The notes under the pieces: model-generated | Database searches by the model: none | The model's input: the letters and a program-made list of their open reading frames with translations, nothing else | Told to the model about the DNA's origin: nothing | Program-made: the position numbers and the translations under genes | In this document: positions 55,101 to 64,000 of the stretch, piece after piece | Layout of the letters: each line of letters opens with the position of its first letter | How positions within the stretch are numbered: position 1 is the first letter of the stretch | Source of the DNA: Symbiodinium sp. CCMP2592 | Lineage: Eukaryota; Sar; Dinophyceae; Suessiales; Symbiodiniaceae | DNA length: 64,000 nt | Direction: 5' to 3' | Assembly: GCA_905221615.1 (NCBI GenBank) | Contig: CAJNDT010001269.1 | Span: 62,001 to 126,000 of the forward strand

Positions 55101-58100
55101 ACCACTCGCTGGCTATTCTCTGGTCCCGATTCCTGCAGTGGTACGCCACAAGCATCATTTAGGCCCCGACGATTCTCCACATCCGTGCAGAGATTGTGTT
55201 TGTTCTCATAACGGATCAAGACCACATCACCCCGTACGGCTTCGCCTCCGCGTCGCGGTCGGGCTTTGGCCTTGGGTCGTCGGTCCGAGGATGCAACACT
55301 CACATGGTCTGTGGTGTCAACGTCCATTGGCTCAGCCTCTTGTGGAGGTACTCGACGTGGATATCGAAGAAGGCTTTCCTTGATAATCTGGACGCCTCGA
55401 AGTACCAGATCCCGAGTCGCAGCATTTTCTGTGCAATTGGACAGAGTGTGTAGATCACTGCCACAAGCGACACAGAACGTGATGCGGTCGCTTCCGACTG
55501 ACATTTCGCCCTGAGCGAGTACGCCCACATAGTCCTGAAGCTGCGCGACAAATCCTTCACGAATTGCATGCCTGGGATCAGGGCCTTCTGCACCTTGTTC
55601 TTCTTCGGGTTGCGCATCCACATCTACATCCTGTGCAGGTATTGGTGGAGCAACTGAGAACCCTGGATCGTCCGTGACGTTGTCAGCGGCCTGTGTCTCG
55701 TCGGTTCTCGCAATCTCTACAGGGTAGATATCACCATCGACGATCACTGTGAAATCAATCACGAGGTCAGCGGACATGTTGTTGACGATCTCAGCGACTG
55801 CTTCATTCTTCTTGGGCGGTGTCCTTTTGCGCGGGGAGTCAACCGTGATCAGCTCGATAGCTTCGGCCGACGCGTAGCGGAAGAATGATCTTTCGATTCC
55901 CCTCGCGCACGCATTTGCTCCCTCAAGGCCACCCCAATTCGGAAAATGACTTGGGTGTCTCATTGCAATTGTAAGAAGCCCGAGCGCCAGCTCCACTGTG
56001 TCACCCAGGAGCTCTTCCTTGGGCAAGACTGACCCTCTGTAGCATTCTTGGCGCTCTTCCGGAGTCAAAAGCATCCTCATGAAACCAGCATAAGCGCAGT
56101 TCCCGGCGTCGTAGTAGCAGATGTAGCATGTCTTGCCTTCGGAGTCGTACCCTCTGTCCCATGCCAACTGTTTGGCCTTTCCCCATGCCGCGTACTCGAT
56201 GGCCTGACTGGCTGTGATTCGGAGACCACCGTAGTGAGAAACCGTCTTGCCGATGTCTTCATAGACCATCTCCGCACAAACTTTGAGGAACTCCTTGATG
56301 TCCACGCGAGGATCCACGAATTGAAGCCTCAGGTCATAAAGGTGCTTTGCGCAAGCCAAGGTGTACTTCTGGGACGTGATCAAGTCATTGAAGGAGCCGA
56401 TTTGATGCTGCATCTTCAAGGCTGAAGTATGCGCGCACCCAATGCAGTGTCCAGGATACCCGTTTCCGGTCGGCTTGAAGAAGGCTTGTGCGTAGCACTC
56501 AGCCAACTTCATTGCTTCACATCCAGAGCAATAGAACGTTCTCCCTTTGACATAACCAGTGTTCAGGGTCGCATAGGTGTCGATCCTGAACCAGTAGTGC
56601 CTGTTGTCGTAGTAGGCTTCGGGAACGGTCATGGCGATGTCAAAATCCTGCCAGGTGACTGTGGACGATTCAGCGACCGTGTCACCCTGGGCACCCGACC
56701 TGATCTGTTGCTGCTGTTCTCCCGTAAACCATGTCTGCGAAATCTTGGTGGACGTCTTGACTTCACTCTTGTCCTCCCAAATCTCGACAAGCGACGGGTG
56801 AGCGACTGAGTCGGTTCGGACAGTTTCGTCCCATGAGCGAACTTTCGATGCCTCAACAAAGCACGTGGATACCATCTTCTCGCAGAACAGCTGCTTCTCG
56901 TAGATAGCGAAGCCCAATTTGAACCTGACCCGATTGTCCGGTGGTGGCACCTTTTCGACTGACAGTGTATGCACGCCTGATGACGCATGTTTCGCCTGGC
57001 TATACATTCTTGACCAAAACGAAGATCCATGAATCACCACGCATGCTCGGGCCCGCAACTCCAGTTCAATGTACATTCCCAGCGCGTGGAAGCCGTTGAA
57101 CAAAGAAGCTTTCTGTCGAAGGTAATTGCTGGCTGCTCCTACGAACCGTAAGTCATGATTGATGTTGACAATTGCAGGGCGCGTGGTACGCTTTCCTGCC
57201 GCGATGATAGGGTCAACGTACGTGACCTTGAGCTGCCGCTGCAAGTCAGCACGAATTGCTGCTCCGTCTCCGACCTCACTCATCGGAAATGATATGTTCT
57301 CGATGAGGATCGCCTGGAGAGACAGATGGTAATGCAACGTGACGGTTGCAAGCTGCTCTTCAGTCAAGCCATCCAATGTCGCATTCACAGATTCCAACGA
57401 TCCCTTTGTGACTTGGAAGTTGTAGTTGGCACCTGCGGTGATCGACGGGCTCACAATGTAGATCTCACTCCATCCATGCATGACGAGATTCTCTCTCACT
57501 GTATGCGTTGATCCCCTGGTCCTTGCGACCATGTCAAAGTCTTGGACGAGGATTGTGCATTGAGAGCGCATAGTCGCGGCATCAGGCTTGCCACCCATAC
57601 CCAAACTATTGCGAAATCCGTTCAGCGTGTTCATGGTGTTGATCCTTGCTTCTGCCGGAATTTCATCGTTGTCGACAAGATCGTTGTCTGCCTCGATCAT
57701 CACTGCCGAGGTAAGCATTGGAGGAGAAGGAAGATGCACGCATGACACCAATGCCAATGCATGGTACAGCCGTGAATACATCCGTAACCACATCTTCGTA
57801 CTCAGCTTCACGTAGACCTTCAGGTTGAGACCCTTGTCGTCACTTTGAGAGACGGAACGAATCCTTGCCAAGTAGGTCACCAGTCTTCTGACGTAATGCT
57901 GAATCGGTGTGGTCCCCACGTCGTGGTTGGCCACGAACTTTGGCGTCTCATCAATGGTAGGTGGGTACTCGTCTTGATCACGGGTCGTCGCCAGCAAGCT
58001 CGAGCGACAGCCCTTTTCATCGATGTTGACATAATGGTACCAACTTTCCTGAGCGCCAGCGGGGATTGGAGCTTCCTCCCATGTCGGTTGCGATGGTTCC

Positions 58101-59613
58101 TCTTCCGGTTGCGAAGTCGATGGTTGTGGAGGAGGTGCCGCGGAAGATGATGACGCCGATGCCGTTGCCTCGTCCGTCCTTGCCCTCTTTGGTCCGTGGC
58201 TAGGGGTGGCTCGAGGCTCAGCAGCGGATCCTTGCGATTGTCCCGGCGTTCTTCCATGCTCAGGGTGCACGATTCCTTCCGGTTCGAGGTTGCTTGCCGT
58301 AGGCATCGCAACTCTCCCCGTTGAGTATACCCAGCTAGGATGCCGTTGAAGATTGGGCGGAAATAGGCCATCATCTTGCATAAGCGGACTTGGTGCCCCA
58401 TCTGTTGGAATTCTGCTTCCCATATGCTCAACGTGGCGCGTTTGGTAGAGCAGTCGACCACGTACCCAGATTCAACTCCGCACTGATTCCAGGTGTAGCT
58501 ACGGAACGCATCCGGCAATTGGAAGCCGTTCCTGTCCTGATCTGCACATACAGCATCCACATGGTGCTTGAGGAAAGAATACGTGGTGTAGTCGGAATCA
58601 GGGAGCACATCGTTGGACCATCTGTAATGCGGGTGTCCAGTTTCTGGATCAACCCATGATACGTAGGAATGAAGCACGTGGAGACAGACACTGAACGCCT
58701 GGAGCGAGTTCATCGCAAAGGCGAGCGGATGTCCCATGCCTTGAGGCATTGTGCGCATCATCAAAGCCAGCTGGTGAACGTTGAGTGGCGTAGCGCCATC
58801 GTTGCTCGCTGCACATTCCTGGTTGTAGGTCCGTAGTCCATACCCAGTGTGTTTTGCGAACATGTACATCAGCTTGCACACCCTACATAACGTAGGCTCC
58901 GCCAACAGGTCTGATTGGTCAGGTGCTCTACCCGACATAGGCAACTTGTGGTAGTAGTCCTGATTCACCGTATACCATTGTTGAATTCTCGTGTCTGTCA
59001 CAGTCTGGTAGGGCGTCTCCACGGAGTTGATGAGAACGGCGAGGTTGTAGTACCCGTCCGCACTGACGATGTTCCTTGTTGCAGTGTTCAAGTCGAACCG
59101 AACTTGTTTTCGTTCTTGTTCCAGTTCAACTACAGCCAATTTTGCATCATCGCGGATCACTTCCTCATCCACCATAAACCTGGTGATGGCATTGAACTTC
59201 CCCTCGTAGTCAGCAACAATGTGTTTGAGACCTCCACCAAACTTGATGACCATGGCGAGTATCTCCCCATAGGGTTTGTCCATGTACTCCTCAGGGGCAG
59301 CAAATAAGCAAGCTTTGAGGATTTCTCGGACTCGAATGGAAAGATCCCCTCCTGGCGACAGATTTGCACACGTGAACAGCAAGACCAACGGAGGTGCTTT
59401 GAACGCTGCCCATGTGCGAATGAGATCATTGTCGACCACTTTGTCTTTCGTAATCTTCGGCGGGAGCGAAACGCTCTGCGACGAATCCCCAGAATACATC
59501 TCCAGGAACTTGTGGAACTTCAGAAACGTTCGCATCATCCCACCAGACGGGAAAACTTCTTCGTGGTCCACTCCTTCGAAGGCCAGCTCGTAGGCATTGT
59601 AGCTTTCAGCCAT
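52124..59613 (-). CDS. Retroelement 2 giant 3' ORF (frameshifted): zinc knuckle, Tpt1/KptA RNA 2'-phosphotransferase domain, zinc ribbon
   Basis: ATG at 59613 (MAESYNAYELAFEG). The first ~400 residues stay in one frame to about 58,390; the rest (58423-52124) continues in another, so there is one frameshift near 58.4 kb. Residue numbers below count from 58423. Cys clusters lie at 590-770 (CSGCEAMKLAEC, CYICYYDAGNC). A retroviral-type zinc knuckle CVACGSDLHTLSNC (CX2CX4HX4C) lies near 983-996, encoded at about 55475-55435. The Tpt1/KptA domain spans about 1200-1508 (54825-53900): LRHRIARRPGS, DEGGWVMIEDLV, KAKIRLQFLGV, AVRATSGHSAHSD, AFHATACRNLDSIVTQGI, HGRDAKHMPLAVLHV, GIMIVGRTIP. The conserved Arg-His (LRH), the Arg of VRA..GHS and a later Arg (HGRDAK) are retained. 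A zinc ribbon (CPACYNIVPACFSRCTSC) follows, then acidic and G/K-rich tails. Tpt1 enzymes transfer an RNA 2'-phosphate to NAD+; that activity here is inference. Confidence 0.78.
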
Positions 59614-59725
59614 GGCTCGGGTTTCGGTCCTTCCTCCGTAGGAGGGAAGTCCCTACACCCTACTCGACTTCACGGTTCCGGGTTCTCCGTAAGAGGCACC
59701 CTTCCCCGATCCGTCTGGTCAGACC

Positions 59726-61780
59726 TTAGTTGTTCCTTAGTTGGGGCTGTCTAATAGCCCCTTCATCAGCGTCTACACACTGATGTTGCTGCCATGCAAT
59801 GTCCTCAGATTCATGTGCAACATGACTGACACTGACATGAGCTCGAACAAGGCTGCGAACATTCCTCGCAATTGACCGCCATGAGACATCAATGCGCTGC
59901 GACAAACTGCTCTTCGAATCATGGTCCAAGCAATCATCCGGTCTCACCATCAAACGATCCGCTTCAGGCATGTTAGAGAACATGATCCTGCGTCCACCAC
60001 CATCGCCACCAGCACCAACATGATCATCAACCTTAACCTTCGTCACCTTGCCACTTGAAACAAGAGCATGCAACTCTGGCCAAGACCAACATGAACATGA
60101 AGAAGGCATGTCAAGCGAAAAATAGACGTCGGAAAATTCCGCACACTTCTTCAGCAGGCGTTTGAGAGATTTCAAGACACTTCTGAAAACCTTGTACTTA
60201 CCACCAGAACGTTTTTCACCCCTCACGCAAGCCCCTTCACTACTTCCAGGACCAGCACCTGATCGCAAAAGCGATGCCACGAATAGCACAGGTGTGCGCA
60301 GGTCGTTCCGGCACGCATCCTTCATCGTATCGATAAGGTTGTCCTCATCGGCTTTGGAGCTGATCAGCTCCTTGCAAGTTATGCGAGAGCAACCCTTAGT
60401 GGACTTAGGCACGGCGTAGCCATTACCCAAGCCACAGAGGTCAACAATCATGCGGTCTGGCTTCCGTCCACCAGCCTTCGACGGCATGGCTACCAATCTC
60501 CCATCGCCAGTTGCCTGAAATTTCAAGGCTTTAAGCAATCTTCTGGAGATTTGGCTAGTCAACTCGCATTTATCAGATCGATCCTTAGCGTCCGAATCAG
60601 TCATGTGCAAATGTTTGGACGAGCACACATCAGACGACTTAGGATGCAACGCGACGTTTGCGGCAATGTACTCCCATTCATCCTTGCAGTAGCCGAGCTC
60701 AACGGCGGTTCCGGGAGATACAGGATCCCGAAAGGTATAACGTTGCCCGTGAGTGCATCCTTGGATCTTGATGCTCTTCCACATGGCATCTTCCTGAAGT
60801 CCCTTGTACTGCTTGGTTTCCTGGACTGGTACTCGAGGAGGCACTTCGATGATGATTTGGAACCCCCATGATGCCGCTCTGCGCGCAATTCTTTGGACGA
60901 CCTCCCCCCATGGGTAGTCTGTCCGCAATTTGGCCCTTTCAGGGTTGTCAGCGATTTTCCGACTCAGCCACGAATTCTTGCCCAACACCCCTGCACCAAT
61001 GAAGATCACGGAGTTAGGGTTGTCTTTCCTTGCTTCCACCACATCAAAGAGGTAGGCGCACATGGCGTCGTCAACTTCTCGCCCCATACTCAGAACATTT
61101 ACTTGCAGCCCAGGGTCGTAGTGAGAATCGGGAGCATGCTGGGCGATGCAATCCTTGCCTGGAGCATACTCATTCCACCAGTTCTCCTCATCGACTCCTA
61201 TCAATGTCCACACCGTCACTGCCTTTGGAGCATCTTTGATAGTGATACGGTACTTCCACCGGCTGTAAGGATTCTTGTAAGTATGGACCAACCTTCCATC
61301 GTGGTCGAGGAATTGGATCACCAGACCCTCCTTGGGCTTGTTTTCGGCGAAATTGACCACGTGAGGCACAATTGCTCCATCATATCCTTGATATTCCCTT
61401 TTCTGTTCCGCCGCATCATGCCATACATCTTCGTACACCGACGACCATTGGTCATAACCAAATTGAGAGGCTTGACTTTTGGACTGGCCGTTGAAACAAA
61501 ATCCCTGGTGCAATGTAAAGCCCTGGTACCCCCCATGGATGGCACGCGCCAGTGTGACAACCACCGCTCGCCATTTGGCGGGCAGGGCGCGCACATAAGA
61601 CTGGCCTAGAGGCGGTTCAGGAGGAGGCAAAAACGGCGGCGCAAGGACGTCCGCAATGGCGGCGGGGCGCAAATGCCCCCGTACCGGATGGTACTGAAAC
61701 ACAGCACGCTCCACGTAGCGGTCGAACTTGCCCGGTGTGTCAAGGATAGCAGCACGATCCTCCATCTGGTGCCACTGCCC
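59726..61780 (-). CDS. Retroelement 2 middle ORF, 679 aa, unknown domain
   Basis: The first Met in frame is at 61765, but the sense of the protein continues from the RNase H frame (GHYLRFFVKGSG) across a frame break near 61775, so this was probably the C-terminal part of the pol polyprotein. Visible features: a proline-rich stretch (APPFLPPPEPP); a mixed alpha/beta-looking region with WKYRITIKDAPKAVTVWTLI, SVIFIGAGVLGKNSWLSRKI and GFQIIIEVPPRVPV; Cys and His residues later (CTHGQRY, CSSKHLHMTD, CSCWSW); and VKVDDHVGAGGDGG. No known family is recognised. It stops at 59726, 112 bp before the next ORF. Confidence 0.55.
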   Translation of the reverse strand, partial: GQWHQMEDRAAILDTPGKFDRYVERAVFQYHPVRGHLRPAAIADVLAPPFLPPPEPPLGQSYVRALPAKWRAVVVTLARAIHGGYQGFTLHQGFCFNGQSKSQASQFGYDQWSSVYEDVWHDAAEQKREYQGYDGAIVPHVVNFAENKPKEGLVIQFLDHDGRLVHTYKNPYSRWKYRITIKDAPKAVTVWTLIGVDEENWWNEYAPGKDCIAQHAPDSHYDPGLQVNVLSMGREVDDAMCAYLFDVVEARKDNPNSVIFIGAGVLGKNSWLSRKIADNPERAKLRTDYPWGEVVQRIARRAASWGFQIIIEVPPRVPVQETKQYKGLQEDAMWKSIKIQGCTHGQRYTFRDPVSPGTAVELGYCKDEWEYIAANVALHPKSSDVCSSKHLHMTDSDAKDRSDKCELTSQISRRLLKALKFQATGDGRLVAMPSKAGGRKPDRMIVDLCGLGNGYAVPKSTKGCSRITCKELISSKADEDNLIDTMKDACRNDLRTPVLFVASLLRSGAGPGSSEGACVRGEKRSGGKYKVFRSVLKSLKRLLKKCAEFSDVYFSLDMPSSCSCWSWPELHALVSSGKVTKVKVDDHVGAGGDGGGRRIMFSNMPEADRLMVRPDDCLDHDSKSSLSQRIDVSWRSIARNVRSLVRAHVSVSHVAHESEDIAWQQHQCVDADEGAIRQPQLRNN

Positions 61781-63570
61781 TTCACGAAGAATCGAAGGTA
61801 ATGACCAGGCGGCAACGCAGAAGGCGGCCCCCGCAACATGCGCGGGAACTTGACAACCAGGATGGGGTCCACACTGTCATGTTCTTGCAAGCCTTCCTTA
61901 CTCGACAATCCAGCGCGATACAACACCTGAGGGAGGATCGGCGTCTGCGTGTAAGGAAAACAAGGCACCTCGCTCTTGAACGAGTAGTGCTGCTGACCCT
62001 TCTCATCCGTGCTTTGGGTATGAGTAGGGCGCATCAGATCCATGATCTCTTGGGAGCCGATGAGATCCGGCGGAAAGATGTTGATGAGCTGACACGCATG
62101 CGTCCAGGACACGGAATCCTTGAACGACTTGGTGTGTATGTCCGCTGACATCTTGGCAGTGACCTCATAGGCAAGAGAAACGTAACCTTCCTGAAAGATA
62201 GAATGCATCCATCCAATGCAGATACCGTGGGTACGTTCCAAGTGACGCATAGTCGGATTCTTGCCCGTGCGAATCACCCCGATCATGGTCTGGTTGTCGT
62301 CGTAGAAGACGAAGTTGGGGTCTTGCCCCCCAAGCTGCTGCCACAACGTGATAGCAGGCAATCCAAGACGTGACATGGCAAAGTCGGCCGCGACATCTCG
62401 GCCTCAGGTGTGGAATGACTCAAGCATCCCTGCCTTTTGCTAAGTCCCGCCAAGGGAAATCTTGTATGAGAACCTTGAATGTGCAAGTGAGCACCGGAGG
62501 TAGATTTCAAACTTTCTCCACAACCTGCATAGTCCGCATCTGCAAACAGCCCGATGGACGAGTCCTCCAAGGAGTTCCCGACCCATCCAATCATCATGTG
62601 ATGTTTGGACTGGTGCACATAGGCCATGAGATGATGAAGAAGAGCATCCTCCTTCTTGGTCCATTTCGTGATCTTGCGTGCGAGATTGTTGATACTGCGC
62701 AGAAGATCAAAGCGGCAAATGCGCGCGGCATAAAGCAATTTCATGAGAATGCTGGCTGCCTGCGGAGCAAGTGCACCGCGATTAGCCTCGTTGATTTCCT
62801 CTTCCTCGGGCGCCTTGGGAATAGGTGGAGGCGGAACGAGCCGACCATCCTTATCAACAGGCATGGTGTGTCCACACCACGTGCATCGATGGCTTTTACC
62901 TGACTGTGCCGGAGCGCGAGCTGGGTGATTCTTAGTCTCCTCAGCCGGACTCGGCGATGGTACCGTCTTGAATTTTGTCGGATCGAACCCAGTCACGTCG
63001 CAGTACTTCTTGACTGTCATGTCCAGGTACGTCTCCATGTCGTAGGTAACGGTCTGCACCTTCGTTTTGTCATGCAACGTTGCCTCGCCCTTGGAGATGC
63101 GACAACCCAGATACAAGCCCAGCGGCGTTTCTTCTTCCAATCGAAGTTCTTGGCGCAGCATGTCCCAACCCTTGGGTAGATTCTCTTTGGGTCCTGCCAT
63201 CTTGAGATCATCCACGTAGATGACAAGCAAGAGCTTCATTTGCGGGTGGAAATACAGCGATGGCCATTCATCGCCAATTGGCTTGAATCCTACTTTCTGT
63301 ACCGCAGTATGGCAATGTTGTTCCCACATGGTTCCTGCGTCAGGATGTCCATATAGAGCTTTGATCAGGCGACATACAGGCCTACGGAATTTATGCCGTT
63401 TCGCAGATGGATGCCAGGCCTCATCAGGCAGTTCAACCCAACATGGAGTGCCCGACAATCTTGCCTGAATGTATGCTTGGATAGCATCCGCCATCTGGAC
63501 ATCGTTGCCAGGAAGGCATCCGTAATAATCCGCCCACCGTGAGGCCTGCAAGATCGACAAAAGGGGAGTT
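61780..63570 (-). CDS. Retroelement 2 copia-type reverse transcriptase and RNase H (one frameshift)
   Basis: RT (63570-62393): ASRWADYYGCLPGN, QAYIQARLSGTPCWVELP, CRLIKALYGHPDAGTMWEQH and the catalytic box LLVIYVDDLKMAG (YVDD, near 63210). After a spacer with CTWCGHTMP comes the connection region ILMKLLYAARICRFDLLRSI and KHHMMIGWVGNS, then FADADYAGC and SHSTPEAE. At about 62393-62397 the frame breaks (one base appears to be missing relative to the expected EAE(I/V)VAADF). RNase H continues as AADFAMSRLGLPAITLWQQL, FYDDNQTMIGVIRTGKNPTM, LERTHGICIGWMHSIF and MSADIHTKSFKD. All the signatures of Ty1/copia RT-RH are present. The single-base break should inactivate this copy unless it is an assembly error. 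Confidence 0.9.
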
Positions 63571-64000
63571 CCGTATAAGATCCGAAGTGACGGTCGACGA
63601 ACTCTTCCTACACGGCGACCTATCCATTCTTATTCTCCGGAAGCATGGAAGAAGATGAGCGAAACGGAGAAGAAGGCAGCATACAAGAAAGAAAAGCGAG
63701 ACAAAGCTCGAGTTGCCAAGAAAGACCGGAAGAAGGCTGTGATAGGAAAGAAGATAGTTACCAAGATTTTGGACAACATGATCTTTCCCAAGATTGTCCC
63801 ATGTGAAGAAATTGATCTGCAACTCAACGTGTCCATTGATGACGACGATGGTTGGTCATGGGCACAGTCCTATGTGGATCAATATACACAGGAACAATTC
63901 TTGGCAGATGTTGTGCCGGCCGTTCCGGCGCATATGGTCATGGATGATAACTGGATTCCTTCTATGCCGTGTACGACTTCTCACAGAAACGTACATCGGG
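63545..64000 (+). CDS. Plus-strand copia polyprotein fragment (runs off right edge)
   Basis: An uninterrupted plus-strand frame reads REACKIDKRGVPYKIRSDGR, PTRRPIHSYSPEAWKKMSET, a Lys-rich coiled stretch (EKKAAYKKEKRDKARVAKKD), then SIDDDDGWSWAQSYVDQYTQ and on to the window end. I associate GVPYKIR.DGR...PT.RP..SY.PE.WK with the region upstream of the RT in Symbiodinium copia elements (recollection). It points away from the minus-strand RT that ends here, so the two form a head-to-head junction within the shared stretch about 63545-63570. Confidence 0.6.

Larger units (their letters stand above)
52124..63570 (-). mobile_element. Retroelement 2: copia-type RT/RNase H with large accessory ORFs including a Tpt1/KptA domain
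   Basis: More than 11.4 kb on the minus strand. Order 5'-3': copia-type RT (63570-62393), RNase H after a one-base frame break (62393-about 61775), a 679-aa unknown ORF in a third frame (61765-59726), a 112-bp gap, and a protein of about 2,500 aa in two frames (59613-52124) with zinc knuckle, Tpt1/KptA domain and zinc ribbon. The 5' part (gag/protease/integrase) is missing: at about 63545 the sequence flips to a plus-strand copia fragment. The Gag-type zinc knuckle lying 3' of the RT is unusual; the 3' ORF could be an accessory product or belong to a second, tandem copy. No LTR was identified by eye. Confidence 0.85.

Noticed and set aside
58434..58505. tRNA-like text (GTTTGGTAGAGCAGTCGACC followed by GATTCAACTCC)
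   Set aside because: It lies inside the retroelement 2 coding frame, and no matching acceptor stem or proper anticodon arm could be formed.

Overview
The window looks like nuclear DNA of a dinoflagellate, most likely of the Symbiodinium type. Four things point there. Introns with GC and GA donors can be reconstructed by protein logic. Non-coding DNA is full of degenerate TTTAGGG-like heptamers, the telomere unit of plants and dinoflagellates. Three short matches to the tail of the dinoflagellate spliced leader (TTTTGGCTCAAG) lie on the coding strand upstream of open frames. The gene families are also ones I associate with Symbiodinium proteomes: a DUF7869-like protein, copia elements with a conserved YGCLPGN-type reverse transcriptase start, and G/K-rich retroelement polyproteins. 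Almost every gene lies on the minus strand, as expected for unidirectional dinoflagellate gene arrays.

Layout from left to right. A partial exon runs off the left edge (1-164). At 1.5-4.2 kb is a six-exon gene for a DUF7869-like, probably transposase-derived protein. At 7.6-10.6 kb is a multi-exon C5-cytosine DNA methyltransferase with motifs I, IV, VI, VIII and X in order. From 12.4 to 20.8 kb there is an 8.4-kb retroelement (element 1): a Gag-like ORF with membrane segments and a CCCH finger, a reverse transcriptase, an RNase H, a methyltransferase-like stretch, and a C-terminal Tpt1/KptA-type RNA 2'-phosphotransferase domain. At 21.9-23.1 kb is a plus-strand LINE remnant. From 23 to 42 kb the DNA is mostly non-coding, with telomere-like heptamers, microsatellites and several 90-120 bp foldback (MITE-like) sequences. 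At 42.2-42.8 kb is an intronless gene fragment behind spliced-leader-like sequence. At 44.9-47.6 kb is a cluster of exons with a repeated beta-propeller-like pattern. From 52.1 to 63.6 kb a second, unrelated copia-type retroelement (element 2) carries RT, RNase H, a 679-aa unknown ORF and a frameshifted protein of about 2,500 aa with a retroviral-type zinc knuckle and a full Tpt1/KptA domain. At 63.55 kb it meets, head to head, a plus-strand copia fragment that runs off the right edge.

The most interesting observation is that two retroelements of different lineages in one window both carry a Tpt1/KptA-type domain. Tpt1 enzymes use NAD+ to remove 2'-phosphates from RNA, and some family members can ADP-ribosylate RNA ends. 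This suggests recurrent recruitment of an RNA-end or RNA-repair activity by dinoflagellate retroelements. Both elements carry frameshifts, so these copies are probably not fully functional. All calls rest on reading translated sequence by eye; no database search was run.
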